A stretch of DNA of 64,000 nucleotides from Pseudomonas sp. Marseille-Q3773 (lineage in GTDB: Bacteria; Pseudomonadota; Gammaproteobacteria; Pseudomonadales; Pseudomonadaceae), in assembly GCF_916618955.1 (NCBI RefSeq), contig NZ_OU745390.1, positions 4,588,001-4,652,000 of the forward strand. The letters are read 5' to 3'. This document shows positions 34,662 to 44,170 of the stretch, one piece after another (the first letter of the stretch is position 1; every line of letters starts with the position of its first letter). Under the pieces are notes generated by a model. That model was given only the letters and a program-made list of their open reading frames with translations. It did not search any database and was not told where the DNA came from. A program made the position numbers and the translations under genes.

Positions 34662-36557
34662 ATGTCTGTTTCCGTTCGCGACGCCTTGCGCATGGCTGCG
34701 CTGTATGTGGTGCTATCGGTCCTCTGGCTGACGCTGGCCGAGGTGGTGCTGCAGAGCATGACCGATAATCCCCTGGCACAAACCGTGGGGCGGCAGATCA
34801 ATGTGGTGGTCTGGGTACTGTTCAGTGCCTTGCTGATTTATGTGTCGCGGGTGCGCCTGCTCAATTTCATCGGCCGTGGCGCGCGTCTGCGTTACGAAGA
34901 CCGCGAGCGTCTGCGCATGGCTGCGGCGGTGTTCGACAGCACCCTGGAAGGCGTGCTGGTGACCGACCGCCAGGGCCTGATCGTGCACGTCAACCGGGCC
35001 TTCATGCGCATTACCGGCTACCAGCAGGACGAGGTCATCGGCCAGCGCCCGAGCAAGTTCAAGTCAGGCCGCCATGGCCTGGCGTTCTATCAGCAGATCT
35101 TCGCCACCCTGGCGGAGAAGGGCGAGTGGAGCGGCGAAATCTGGAACCGGCGCAAGAGTGGCGAAATCTACCCGCAATGGCAGACCATCTGCGCCATTCA
35201 TGACGACGAAGGTGAACTCAGCCATTACGTAGCGGTGTTCAGCGACATCAGCGCGATCAAGCATTCGGAACAGGAGCTGGCCTACCTGGCCCACCACGAC
35301 CCGCTGACCGGCCTGCCCAACCGCCTGCTGTTCTCTGACCGGGTCGAGCAGGCCCTGACCGCAGCCCAGGCCAACAAGCGTGGCTGTGCCCTGTTGTTGC
35401 TGGACCTCGACCATTTCCAGAGCATCAACGACGGCCTTGGCCACACCATCGGCGACCAGTTGCTCAAGCTGGTGGGCGAGCGCCTCGGCGAGGTGGTGGG
35501 CAGCGGCGTGACCCTGGCGCGCCTGGGCGGCGACGAGTTCGGGGTGCTGGCCGAGAACTGCCAGCAAGTCGGCCAGGCCGGCAAGCTGGCGCAGGGTATC
35601 ATCGAGCGCATGCGCGAGCCTTTCCTGTTCGATGGTCATCGCTTGTTCATCAGTGTCAGCGCGGGCATCAGCCTGTTCCCCAGCGACGCCCTCAGTGCCG
35701 AGCAATTGCTGCGTAACGCCGACTCGGCCTTGTACAAGGCCAAGAGCAACGGGCGGGCCTGCTATGCCCTGTACACCGAAGAGCTGACCGCCCACGCCCA
35801 GCACCGGGTCGAAACCGCGGGTGAACTGCGCCGGGCGCTGGAGCAGGACGAGTTGCGAGTGTTCTACCAGCCGGTACACGACCTGGCGAGCGGCCTCCAG
35901 GTCGGGGTCGAAGCACTGGTGCGCTGGCAGCACCCGCAGCGCGGCCTGGTGCCGCCGGGCGAGTTCATCCCGATTGCCGAGCGCACCGGGCTGATTGCCG
36001 AGATCGACGCCTGGGTGCTGCGCCAGGCATGTCGGCAGATGGTGCAATGGCAAGCTCAGGGTCGGCAGCTGGCGTTCGTGGCGGTGAACATTTCCAGCCG
36101 CCTGTTTGGCCAGCATGAGCTGTACCAGCAGGTGGCCGAAGTGCTGCACGAAACCGGCCTGGCTCCAGCCTTGCTGGAGCTGGAAGTGACCGAGAGCGCG
36201 GTGATGGAAGACCCGGAAGTGGCGCTGGAGCAATTGCATCGCCTGCGTGAGCTGGGCGTGACCTTGGCCATCGACGACTTCGGCACCGGGTATTCGTCAT
36301 TACTGCGGTTGAAGCGCCTGCCGGTGCAGAAGCTGAAGATCGACCAGGGCTTCGTCGCTGGGTTGCCGCAGGACGAGGACGATATCGCGATTGTCCGGGT
36401 GATCATCGCCCTGGCCCGCAGCATGGGCATGCAGGTGCATGCCGAAGGCATCGAGCAGGCCGAGCAGGCCAGCTTCCTGCTGCAGGAGCTGTGTCAGCTG
36501 GGGCAGGGATATTGGTTCGGGCGGCCGGTACCACCTGCGGATTTGCACTGGGGTTGA
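34662..36557 (+). CDS. Membrane PAS-GGDEF-EAL protein
   Basis: 631 residues: two transmembrane helices (about 10-28 and 45-65), PAS (about 85-200), GGDEF (about 205-365, LARLGGDEFGVLAENC, consensus site) and EAL (about 380-625). The EAL signature is complete (VEALVRWQHP, NISSRLF, EVTESAVM, IDDFGTGYSSL, KIDQGF, HAEGIEQ), so phosphodiesterase activity is likely. Both domains look intact, so it may make or degrade cyclic di-GMP depending on the PAS signal. The ribosome-binding site is weak. No sulfur link. Confidence 0.9.
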   Translation: MSVSVRDALRMAALYVVLSVLWLTLAEVVLQSMTDNPLAQTVGRQINVVVWVLFSALLIYVSRVRLLNFIGRGARLRYEDRERLRMAAAVFDSTLEGVLVTDRQGLIVHVNRAFMRITGYQQDEVIGQRPSKFKSGRHGLAFYQQIFATLAEKGEWSGEIWNRRKSGEIYPQWQTICAIHDDEGELSHYVAVFSDISAIKHSEQELAYLAHHDPLTGLPNRLLFSDRVEQALTAAQANKRGCALLLLDLDHFQSINDGLGHTIGDQLLKLVGERLGEVVGSGVTLARLGGDEFGVLAENCQQVGQAGKLAQGIIERMREPFLFDGHRLFISVSAGISLFPSDALSAEQLLRNADSALYKAKSNGRACYALYTEELTAHAQHRVETAGELRRALEQDELRVFYQPVHDLASGLQVGVEALVRWQHPQRGLVPPGEFIPIAERTGLIAEIDAWVLRQACRQMVQWQAQGRQLAFVAVNISSRLFGQHELYQQVAEVLHETGLAPALLELEVTESAVMEDPEVALEQLHRLRELGVTLAIDDFGTGYSSLLRLKRLPVQKLKIDQGFVAGLPQDEDDIAIVRVIIALARSMGMQVHAEGIEQAEQASFLLQELCQLGQGYWFGRPVPPADLHWG

Positions 36558-36648
36558 GGGCCTCTTCGCGGGCTCGCCCGCTCCCACAGGGACTGCACAG
36601 GGCCTGAGAGATGTGGGGACCTGTGGGAGCGGGCATGCCCGCGAAGAC
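36558..36648. repeat. Inverted REP pair
   Basis: GGGCCTCTTCGCGGGCTCGC... (36558-36590) and CCTGTGGGAGCGGGCATGCC... (36620-36648) face each other. It ends two bases from the metI stop, between convergent genes. Confidence 0.9.
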
Positions 36649-36649
36649 C

Positions 36650-37294
36650 TCAACGCTTGTTCAAGCCTTTCGCCAACCGGTCGCCACCCAGCTGGATCAA
36701 CGCCACCAACGCCACCAGCATGGCAATCACGGTCAGCATGATCTGGCTGTCGAAGCGCTGGTAACCATAGCGGTAGGCGATGTCTCCCAGGCCCCCGGCG
36801 CCAATCGCCCCGGCCATGGCCGAAGAGTTGATCAGCGTTACCAGGGTGATGGTGAACCCTCCCACGATCCCCGGCAGCGCCTCGGGCAACAGCACGTGCC
36901 AGACGATGTGCCAGCGCCGGCAACCCATGGCCTGCGCCGCCTCCACCAGGCCATGGTCGACCTCGCGCAGGCTGACCTCGGCAATCCGTGCGAAGAACGG
37001 CGTGGCGGCAATGGTCAGCGGTACCACTGCCGCCCACACGCCGTAGGGGGTGCCTACCACCAGGCGGGTGAAAGGGATAAGCGCGACCATCAGGATCAGG
37101 AACGGGATCGAGCGGAACAGGTTGACGAAAGCGCCCAGCACCCGGTTCAGTACCGGGGCCTGGAAGATCCCGCCCTTGTCACTGGTGACCAGCATTACCG
37201 CCATCGGCACCCCCACCAGCAGGGCGATCAGCGACGACACGCCAACCATCAGCAACGTATCGAGCAAACCTTCGAGCAGGCGATCAAACCACAT
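36650..37294 (-). CDS. metI: Methionine-type ABC permease
   Basis: 214 residues with five hydrophobic helices and the MetI EAA loop ([33 protein letters not shown]). Together with the MetN and MetQ genes just upstream it forms a methionine-family importer. GGAGGTACTAGGCC precedes the ATG, which overlaps the metN stop by 11 bases. Linked with a monooxygenase and an SfnB-type gene, so the physiological substrate may be another organosulfur compound rather than methionine. Confidence 0.88.
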   Translation of the reverse strand: MWFDRLLEGLLDTLLMVGVSSLIALLVGVPMAVMLVTSDKGGIFQAPVLNRVLGAFVNLFRSIPFLILMVALIPFTRLVVGTPYGVWAAVVPLTIAATPFFARIAEVSLREVDHGLVEAAQAMGCRRWHIVWHVLLPEALPGIVGGFTITLVTLINSSAMAGAIGAGGLGDIAYRYGYQRFDSQIMLTVIAMLVALVALIQLGGDRLAKGLNKR

Positions 37295-38393
37295 GGCCTA
37301 GTACCTCCACGTCCTCGGCCCAGCGGCGGGCGCGTTCCAGCAATTGATGGGGCGCGTGCGGCGAGTGTTGCACCGAAAGGATCAGCTGCCCCAGGGCATG
37401 CTCGCCAATCGTCTCCACGCCACCCTGCAGCAGTCGCACGCGGCCGCCCAGGTCATTGAACAGGGCCGACAGCTCCGGCTCGCCGAGCACGGTCAGCTTC
37501 AGCACCACGGCACTGTCAGGGCTCGCCGGGGTCGCCTGCAGGCTGGCCTGCAGCGCGGCGGGCAGCCTGGCCTGCAAAGGCGCGAGCAGAGTCCGGGTGA
37601 CCTCGTGGCGTGGTGCGCCGAATACCCGCCACACTTCGCCCTGCTCGACCACTTCACCGCGCTCGAGTACCACGACCCGGTGGCAGATATCGCGGATCAC
37701 CGCCATCTCGTGCGTGATCAGCACGATGGTCAGGCCCAGGCGCTGGTTGATGTCGCGCAGCAGCTCGAGGATCGACGTGGTGGTTTCCGGGTCCAGCGCC
37801 GAGGTGGCCTCGTCGCACAGCAGGATCTCGGGGTCATGCACCAGTGCCCGGGCAATGCCGACCCGCTGCTTCTGCCCGCCGGACAGCTGCGCCGGGTACA
37901 CGTGGTGTTTTTCCTGCAGGCCGACCAGTTCCAGCAGTTCACGCACTTTGCGCTGGCGCTCGGCCTTGGCTACGCCGGCCACCTTCAGTGGCAGCTCGAC
38001 GTTCTGCCACACGGTCTTGGCCGACATCAGGTTGAAATGCTGGAAGATCATGCCGATGCGCCGGCGCAGGGCTACCAGCTGGTCTTCGTGAAAGGCTGCG
38101 ATGTCCACCTGGTCGATCAGCACCCGGCCCTGGCTGGGCTGCTCCAGGCGGTTGATGGTACGCAGCAGCGACGACTTGCCGGCGCCACTGCGGCCGATGA
38201 TGCCGAAGATCTCGCCATGGCGGATGTTCAGGTCGATGCCTTGCAAGGCCGGTTGCGCCTGGCCCGGGTAGGTCTTGCCCAGGCCGATGAAGCGCACATG
38301 GGCCTGGTTGACCTCCGGGCGCAGGGCGTGCTCCCTGGCCGTCGCTGGCAGTGGTTGTGCGGTAGGCGCCCGGAGCGCGCTGGCCTGGCTCAT
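37284..38393 (-). CDS. metN: Methionine-type ABC ATP-binding protein
   Basis: 369 residues. Nucleotide-binding domain with [37 protein letters not shown] and [15 protein letters not shown], all MetN-like, followed by a C-terminal NIL-type domain (about 295-365). In E. coli MetN that domain binds methionine for trans-inhibition. An N-terminal extension of about 30 residues precedes the ABC core. GGAGG before ATG 38393. Starts one base after the metQ stop. Confidence 0.88.
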   Translation of the reverse strand: MSQASALRAPTAQPLPATAREHALRPEVNQAHVRFIGLGKTYPGQAQPALQGIDLNIRHGEIFGIIGRSGAGKSSLLRTINRLEQPSQGRVLIDQVDIAAFHEDQLVALRRRIGMIFQHFNLMSAKTVWQNVELPLKVAGVAKAERQRKVRELLELVGLQEKHHVYPAQLSGGQKQRVGIARALVHDPEILLCDEATSALDPETTTSILELLRDINQRLGLTIVLITHEMAVIRDICHRVVVLERGEVVEQGEVWRVFGAPRHEVTRTLLAPLQARLPAALQASLQATPASPDSAVVLKLTVLGEPELSALFNDLGGRVRLLQGGVETIGEHALGQLILSVQHSPHAPHQLLERARRWAEDVEVLGHVV

Positions 38394-38394
38394 G

Positions 38395-39195
38395 TCAGCC
38401 CTCCCAGCCGGCCTGGTAGAGCTTGCCGTGGGCCTTGTCGAGAGCCGCGCGCACGGCTGGCGAATGCTGGTAGATGTCGACGAACCTGGCCAGGCGCGGG
38501 TCGTCCTTGCTTTGCGGGCGAATGACGAACTGGATGACGTATTCCTTGTTCTCCAGGCCGTCGAACAGCAGCGCCGAGCCAGCGTCGAAGCTGTTCGCCA
38601 GGCGGATGTAGGCCGGGTAGCCCTGCACCAGGTCGGCGTCGTCATAGGCTCGTACCAGTTGTACCGCCTCGACCTGGAGGATCTTGAGCTTTTTCGGGTT
38701 GGCGACAATGTCGGCCTCGGTGGCCTTGTAGCCGACCCCTGGCTTGAGGCTGATCAAGCCAGCCTTGGCCAGTAGCTGCAGGCCACGGCCGCTGTTGATC
38801 GGGTCGTTGGCGATGGCCACGCTGGCGCCTTCGGGCAGGTCGGCGAAGCTTTTGTATTTTTTCGAATACAGGCCGACATTGTTGATGATGCCGGGGGCGT
38901 AGGGCACCAGGTTGAAACCTGCGGCAGCCTTGGCGTTCTCCAGGAACGGGATGTGCTGGAAGTAGTTCACGTCGATGTCGCCGCTATTGAGGCTGACATT
39001 CGGCGCGATCCAGTCGCTGAACTCGATCAGCTTCACTTCCAGGCCTTGTTTGTGTGCTTCTTGCACAGCCGCTTCCAGCGGGATGGCGAAGGCGGCGGTG
39101 GTACCGATCTTCAGCGGTTCGGCAGCCAGGGCGCTGGCGCTCAGGCCGAGAGTGAGGGCAATGGCCGCGACGGGCCGGAACAGTTTTTCAAGCAT
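38395..39195 (-). CDS. metQ: Methionine-type binding protein
   Basis: 266 residues with a signal peptide ([20 protein letters not shown]...ALA) and a NlpA/MetQ domain: [57 protein letters not shown]. No lipobox Cys, so soluble in the periplasm, unlike E. coli MetQ. The start overlaps the monooxygenase stop by eight bases. Ligand inferred only as methionine-like. Confidence 0.87.
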   Translation of the reverse strand: MLEKLFRPVAAIALTLGLSASALAAEPLKIGTTAAFAIPLEAAVQEAHKQGLEVKLIEFSDWIAPNVSLNSGDIDVNYFQHIPFLENAKAAAGFNLVPYAPGIINNVGLYSKKYKSFADLPEGASVAIANDPINSGRGLQLLAKAGLISLKPGVGYKATEADIVANPKKLKILQVEAVQLVRAYDDADLVQGYPAYIRLANSFDAGSALLFDGLENKEYVIQFVIRPQSKDDPRLARFVDIYQHSPAVRAALDKAHGKLYQAGWEG

Positions 39196-40579
39196 GGTGC
39201 AGGGCTCCAGTCGGGGTAGGGGCAGAGGCAAAGCGGTAAGCCGAGCCAGGGTGGTCGGCGGGCAGGTAGGGGTGGTCGGCCTGGAACAGCTTTTCGCGCA
39301 ATGTGCCTTCGGCGTAGGCGGTCTTGTAGCGGCCACGCTGCTGCAGTTGCGGGATGACCAGCTCGATGAAGTCCTCGAAGCTTTCCGGGGTTACGGTGCG
39401 GGTCAGGTTGAAGCCATCCAGGCCGGTTTCATCGATCCAGGCGATCAGTTGCTCGGCCACCTGCTCCGGCGCGCCGACCAGGGTCACGTAGCGGCCACCC
39501 AGGGCGTGCTGCTGCAACAGGCGCCGCCGCGTCCAGGCGTTGTCCTGCAACTGGCGCGTGGCGGACTGGATGGCGTTGCCCTGGCGGAAGGCGATCGGTT
39601 CGTCCAGCTCGAAAGCGGCAAAGTCGATACCGGTGGAGGCCGCGAAATGCGCGACCCCGGCCTCCGCACTGGCATGTTGCAGATACTCGGCGTGCCTGGC
39701 CTGGGCCTGTTGCTCGGTGGCCGCGACGATCACCGTGATGCCCATGAACACCTTGACCGCCTGCGCGTCGCGCCCAGCGGCCTGGGCGGCGGCACGTACC
39801 TTGTCGACCTGGGCGCGGGTGGCGGCCTTGTCCTGGCCACTGATGAACACGCACTCGGCATGGTTGCCGGCGAAGGCCAGGCCACGCGGTGAGCTGCCGG
39901 CCTGGAACAGCACCGGCGTACGCTGCGGCGACGGTTCGCTCAGGTGATAGCCCTCGACCTGGTAGAACTCACCTTGGTGGTGGACCTTGCGTACCCTGTC
40001 GGGCCGGGCGTAGACGCGCCGCTGGCGGTCGGCGACCACCGCATCGTCGGCCCAGCTGCCTTCCAGCAGCTTGTACAGCACCTGCAGGTATTCGTCGGCC
40101 TGGTCGTAGCGGCGGTCATGTTCAGGTTGCTGCGCCAGACCCATGGCCCGGGCGGCACTATCGAGGTAGCCGGTGACGATGTTCCAGCCCACCCGGCCAT
40201 TGCTCAGGTGGTCCAGGGTGGAAAGGCGCCGGGCGAACAGGTACGGCGCCTCGTAGGTAAGGTTGGCGGTAAGGCCGAAACCCAGGTGGCGGGTGACGGC
40301 GGCCATGGCCGAAACCAGCAGCAGCGGGTCGTTGACCGGCAGCTGGATCGACTCCTTGAGGGTGACATCCAGCGACTGGCCATAGATGTCGTAGGTACCG
40401 ACGATATCGGCAAGGAACAGCCCGTCGAACAGGCCGCGTTCCAGCAGCCGCGCCAGGTCGGTCCAGTAGCTCAGGGTCTTGTACTGGGTCGAGGTGTCCC
40501 GCGGGTGGGTCCACAGCCCATGGTTGATGTGCCCGATGCAGTTCATGTTGAAGGCATTGAGCAGGATCTGCCTGGCCAT
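39188..40579 (-). CDS. FMN-dependent monooxygenase (NtaA/SnaA/DszA family)
   Basis: 463 residues, luciferase-like TIM barrel. Opens LLNAFNMNCIGHINHGLWTH and has DHLSNGRVGWNIVTGYLDSA, both typical of the NtaA/SnaA/DszA group, in which a separate reductase supplies FMNH2. Relatives oxidise chelators, dibenzothiophene sulfone and other organosulfur compounds. No reductase gene lies nearby. SsuE at 55,590 could serve. Coupled to the acyl-CoA dehydrogenase-like gene upstream (TGATG) and to metQ downstream, so import and oxidation are co-expressed. Substrate unknown. Confidence 0.87.
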   Translation of the reverse strand: MARQILLNAFNMNCIGHINHGLWTHPRDTSTQYKTLSYWTDLARLLERGLFDGLFLADIVGTYDIYGQSLDVTLKESIQLPVNDPLLLVSAMAAVTRHLGFGLTANLTYEAPYLFARRLSTLDHLSNGRVGWNIVTGYLDSAARAMGLAQQPEHDRRYDQADEYLQVLYKLLEGSWADDAVVADRQRRVYARPDRVRKVHHQGEFYQVEGYHLSEPSPQRTPVLFQAGSSPRGLAFAGNHAECVFISGQDKAATRAQVDKVRAAAQAAGRDAQAVKVFMGITVIVAATEQQAQARHAEYLQHASAEAGVAHFAASTGIDFAAFELDEPIAFRQGNAIQSATRQLQDNAWTRRRLLQQHALGGRYVTLVGAPEQVAEQLIAWIDETGLDGFNLTRTVTPESFEDFIELVIPQLQQRGRYKTAYAEGTLREKLFQADHPYLPADHPGSAYRFASAPTPTGALHHA

Positions 40580-41760
40580 CAGATGGTCCCCCGGCGTGGC
40601 GGGTTGGCATCGTTGAGGTAGTAATTGCCAATGGCATGGTATTTCCAGCGCACCGGGTCATGCAGGGTGTGCACGCGGGCGTTGCGCCAGTGGCGATCGA
40701 GGTTGTGTTCGGCCAGGGTGGCCTGGCTGCCGCTCAGTTCGAACAGCGTCGTGCCGGCTGCCAGGGATATCTCGGTGCTGATGGCGCGGGCTTCGGCGAC
40801 GGCGATGGAGGCAGCGGCAACCTTGTCGGCGGTGCTGTCGTCGCGGGCGCGGTCCAGGTAGTCGCCGGCACGCTCCAGCAGGGCTTCGGCGGCGTGCAGA
40901 CGGATTGCCAGCTGGCCGAAGCTCTTCAGCGTCAACGGGTCATCAGTGGCCTTGTCCAGGCCGGAGTCGACCCACGGCCGGCTACGGCTGCGCACGAAGT
41001 GCAAGGCGTCTTCATAGGCAGCGCGGGCGATGCCGGTGTCGATCGCGGCATGAAGAATCTGCGCCAGCGGGCCGACCGGGGTGGGGCGCTCGAAGGCGCT
41101 CTGGAACGGCACCACGTCGGCGGCGCTGACATGGACGTTGTCGAACACCACCGAGCCACTGCCGGTGGTGCGCTGGCCGAAGCCGCTCCAGTCGTCGATC
41201 ACCTGCAGGCCATGGCTGTCGGCCGGAACGAACGCCAGGTGCTGCACGCCGTGCTCGTCAACCACCGAGGTGGGAATGCGCTGGGCGTAGATGGCCCCGG
41301 TAGCGTAGAACTTGCGGCCATTGATGCGGAAACCGTCGCCGTCACGGCTCAGGCGGGTGGTGCGGTCGTTGGCAGTCCTGGTGCCCAGTTCGGCCAGGGC
41401 GTTGCCGAAGCGACGGCCAGCCAGTACTTCGCCATACAGGCGCTGCTGCTGTTCGGGCGAGCCGTTCACCCGCAGCACTTCCAGGGCGTAGAAGTGGTTC
41501 TGCGGAATCTGCCCGAGCGAGCCGTCGGCCTGGGCTATACGGGCGATGACCTTGGCCAGGGTGACGTTGGACACGCCGGCACCGCCGAAGGCCTTGGGCA
41601 CGCTGATCGCCCACAGGCCGGAGCGGGTGAACAGCTCCAGCTCGGCATGCGGCAGGCGGCGTTCACGGTCGCGCAGGGCGCTGTCGCGGCGCAATTGTCG
41701 GGCGACTTCTTCGGCGACGCTCAGGGCTTCGGTGTCGCTGGTGATGATGTTTGTAGTCAT
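40579..41760 (-). CDS. SfnB/DszC-type acyl-CoA dehydrogenase family monooxygenase
   Basis: 393 residues with the acyl-CoA dehydrogenase fold (AISVPKAFGGAGVS, GQIPQNHFYAL, FYATGAIYAQRI, VIDDWSGFGQRTTGSGSVVF). The family includes DszC, which oxidises sulfur in dibenzothiophene using FMNH2, and SfnB, part of Pseudomonas dimethylsulfone use. The base Glu of true acyl-CoA dehydrogenases is not evident. CCCCGGAG before ATG 41760. First gene of a coupled set with the monooxygenase and metQNI. Confidence 0.85.
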   Translation of the reverse strand: MTTNIITSDTEALSVAEEVARQLRRDSALRDRERRLPHAELELFTRSGLWAISVPKAFGGAGVSNVTLAKVIARIAQADGSLGQIPQNHFYALEVLRVNGSPEQQQRLYGEVLAGRRFGNALAELGTRTANDRTTRLSRDGDGFRINGRKFYATGAIYAQRIPTSVVDEHGVQHLAFVPADSHGLQVIDDWSGFGQRTTGSGSVVFDNVHVSAADVVPFQSAFERPTPVGPLAQILHAAIDTGIARAAYEDALHFVRSRSRPWVDSGLDKATDDPLTLKSFGQLAIRLHAAEALLERAGDYLDRARDDSTADKVAAASIAVAEARAISTEISLAAGTTLFELSGSQATLAEHNLDRHWRNARVHTLHDPVRWKYHAIGNYYLNDANPPRRGTI

Positions 41761-41787
41761 GGTGTTTCTCCGGGGGCCGCTGCGCGG

Positions 41788-41875
41788 CCCTTCGCGGGCT
41801 TGCCCGCTCCCACAGGTAAAGTGATGCCTGTTCAGGCGCTGGTAATCCTGTGGGAGCGGGCGAGCCCGCGAAGGG
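41788..41875. repeat. Inverted REP pair between SfnB-type genes
   Basis: CCCTTCGCGGGCTTGCCCGC... (41788-41816) and CCTGTGGGAGCGGGCGAGCC... (41847-41875), plus a neighbouring GGGGGCCGC/GCGGCCC hairpin at 41773. It separates two same-strand paralogues and could reduce readthrough. Confidence 0.9.
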
Positions 41876-41902
41876 CTGCATAGCAGCCCCAAAGGCAGCA
41901 AG

Positions 41903-43144
41903 TCAGATCCAGGAATGCCGCGCAGGCAGCGTGCCGTTGAGGTGGTAAGCGCCCACCGCGTGGTACTTCCAGCGCACCGGGTCATGCAGGGTGTGCACCC
42001 GGGCGTTGCGCCAGTGACGGTCTAGGTTGAATTCGGCAAGCGTGGCGCGGCTGCCGGCCAGCTCGAACAGCTTCTCGCTGGCCTGCAGGGCGATCTCGGT
42101 GGTCAGCACCTTGGCCTCGGCCACCGCGATCGAGGCCCGCGCCGCGCTTGCGGCGTCGACCGGCGCGGCATTGACTTCGTCGAGGACCCGCGCAGCCTTG
42201 CGCAGCAACGCTTCGGCGGCGTGCAGTTCGAGCTTCAGGCGGCCGACATCGGCAATCACATACGGATCGTCACTGGCGCGCTCGACATTGGCATCGACCC
42301 ATGGGCGGGACTTCTCGCGAACGAATGTGATTGCATCCTCGATCGCCGCTTCGGCAATACCGGCATCGATGGCCGCCTGGATCAGCTGCGAAGCTGCACC
42401 CTGGGTATTGGGGATGTCGCGCTGGCGCCAGTTGTCGATCACCAGCTCGGCCTCCACCTGCACCTGGTCGAGCAGCACGGTGCCGCTGGCGGTGGTGCGC
42501 TGGCCGAACCCGGACCAGTCATCGACGATGCGCAGCCCGGGGCTGCCACGGCGGACGAAGGCCAGGCGCTGGCGGCCTTGGTCGTCCAGCGCCTTGACCG
42601 CCACCCAATGGGCGAACAGCGCACCCGTGGAATAGAACTTTTCGCCGCTGATGCGATAGCCGTCGCCGGCCCGGGTAAGCCTGGCCTTGAGCGTGAGGGT
42701 ATCTTTGGTGCCGCGCTCGGGACCGGCATTGCCGATGCGCCAGCCGTCGAGCACGCTGCGGTAGATTGCCGCCTGCTGCGCTTCGGTTCCGGTCAGGCGC
42801 AGCAGTTGCAGGATGCCGAACTGGTTCTGCGGGATCTGCCCCAGGGCCGGGTCGGCGGCGCTGATCAGGCGGAACACTTCGGCGATGGTCTCGAATGACA
42901 CCTCGGGACCGCCAAAGGCTTTGGGGACGCTGATGCTGCCCAGGCCGCTGCGGGTGAACAGCTCGATCTCGGCCCATGGCAGTTTGCGTTGCTGGTCGCG
43001 GCGGGCGGCCTGCTCGCGGGCGACCTCGGCCAGTTCGCGCGCCGCTTGCAAGGCTTCGGCGTCGTTGCGCAGTACCTTGGCTGGCAGCAGCACCGGCGAG
43101 CTGTCGAGATCGCTGTGGAATCGGGTATTGGCTTGGCTGGACAT
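41903..43144 (-). CDS. SfnB-family sulfur acquisition oxidoreductase
   Basis: 413 residues, paralogue of the preceding gene: same ELFTRSGL..SISVPKAFGG opening, IVDDWSGFGQRTTASGTVLL core and an almost identical C-terminus (HWRNARVHTLHDPVRWKYHA). It has an N-terminal extension of about 20 residues and fits the SfnB sulfur-acquisition family. CCAAGGAGCGGC before the ATG. Its upstream region carries a CTTTAT direct repeat and a TTCC-type word. It probably opens the operon running through metI, though the REP pair lies inside it. Confidence 0.85.
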   Translation of the reverse strand: MSSQANTRFHSDLDSSPVLLPAKVLRNDAEALQAARELAEVAREQAARRDQQRKLPWAEIELFTRSGLGSISVPKAFGGPEVSFETIAEVFRLISAADPALGQIPQNQFGILQLLRLTGTEAQQAAIYRSVLDGWRIGNAGPERGTKDTLTLKARLTRAGDGYRISGEKFYSTGALFAHWVAVKALDDQGRQRLAFVRRGSPGLRIVDDWSGFGQRTTASGTVLLDQVQVEAELVIDNWRQRDIPNTQGAASQLIQAAIDAGIAEAAIEDAITFVREKSRPWVDANVERASDDPYVIADVGRLKLELHAAEALLRKAARVLDEVNAAPVDAASAARASIAVAEAKVLTTEIALQASEKLFELAGSRATLAEFNLDRHWRNARVHTLHDPVRWKYHAVGAYHLNGTLPARHSWI

Positions 43145-43297
43145 CAGTGCCGCTCCTTGGCTGCACTCAATGCCCTGGCGTTGCGCACTGGGGTGATTGT
43201 GATCCTGACCATTCCTGACCTCACAAATTGGTTATGTCGCTGTAGCGGTCGCGACGGATGTGTGCTGGTCCGGTGGTCCGGTGGATATACCCTAATG

Positions 43298-43314
43298 CTT
43301 TATAAAAACTTTAT
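43298..43314. promoter_or_regulatory. CTTTAT direct repeat upstream of sfnB-type gene
   Basis: CTTTATAAAAACTTTAT: two CTTTAT copies 11 bases apart, one helical turn, 155 bases before the start of the SfnB-type gene. Nearby TGGAATAT at 43327. Possible activator or -10 region. Function is inference. Confidence 0.35.
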
Positions 43315-43363
43315 GAACTAACTCTTTGGAATATGTATAGAAGGAGGGATTTGTTGCAGATGT

Positions 43364-43401
43364 GCCGGCTTCTTCGCAGGTACGCCCGCGAAGAGGCCGG
43401 C
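43364..43401. repeat. REP hairpin
   Basis: GCCGGCTTCTTCGCAGGTAC and CCCGCGAAGAGGCCGGC form a near-perfect hairpin, directly after the tcyN stop on the minus strand. Confidence 0.85.
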
Positions 43402-43409
43402 AGGCTTAC

Positions 43410-44168
43410 TTACTCGGAAGCCGCAGTCCCGAGGAACTTGCGCAGGAATTGCCGGGTACGTTCTTCCTTCGGCGCCGCGAACAGCGCCTTGGCCTCGCCC
43501 TGTTCCACGATCACGCCCTTGTCGAAGAAAATCACTCGGTTCGCCACGTCCCGGGCAAAGCTCATTTCGTGGGTGACGATGATCATGGTGCGTCGCTCTT
43601 CGGCCAGGCCGCGGATGGTCGCCAGCACTTCACCCACCAGCTCCGGGTCGAGCGCCGAGGTCGGCTCGTCGAACAGGATCACCTCCGGTTCCATGGCCAG
43701 GGCGCGGGCGATGGCCACCCGTTGTTGCTGGCCACCGGACAGGCGTCGTGGGTAGGCGTCTTCCTTGCCTGCCAGGCCGACCTTGGCCAACAGGCGCCGG
43801 CCCAGTTCGATGGCCTGCTCGCGAGGTGTCTTCTTGACGATCACCGGGCCTTCGATGACGTTTTCCAGGGCAGTGCGGTGCGGGAACAGGTTGAAGTTCT
43901 GGAACACGAACCCGGCCTGCTGGCGCAGGCGGCGGATCGCACCTTGCTGGCCACCCAGCGGGCGGTTGGCGTCGATGCTGATGTCGCCGATCTGGATCTG
44001 CCCGGCATCAGGGGTTTCCAGCAGGTTCAGGCAACGCAGGAAGGTAGTCTTGCCAGAGCCGCTAGGCCCGATGATCGCCACCACTTCGCCCGGCTGCACG
44101 GTCAGATCGATACCGTTGAGCACGGTCTGGCCCTTGAACCGCTTGGTCAGGCCTTTGACTTCAATCAT
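43410..44168 (-). CDS. tcyN: L-cystine ABC importer, ATP-binding subunit
   Basis: 252 residues: GPSGSGKTT Walker A, FQNFNLFPHRTALEN, LSGGQQQRVAIARAL, ILFDEPTSALDPELV, polar amino-acid (GlnQ/HisP) type. Third gene of the tcyJ-tcyL-tcyN operon. ATG 44168 is preferred over the TTG two codons earlier because CCAGGAG lies at the right distance. It starts three bases beyond the permease stop. Confidence 0.9.
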   Translation of the reverse strand: MIEVKGLTKRFKGQTVLNGIDLTVQPGEVVAIIGPSGSGKTTFLRCLNLLETPDAGQIQIGDISIDANRPLGGQQGAIRRLRQQAGFVFQNFNLFPHRTALENVIEGPVIVKKTPREQAIELGRRLLAKVGLAGKEDAYPRRLSGGQQQRVAIARALAMEPEVILFDEPTSALDPELVGEVLATIRGLAEERRTMIIVTHEMSFARDVANRVIFFDKGVIVEQGEAKALFAAPKEERTRQFLRKFLGTAASE

Positions 44169-44170
44169 GC

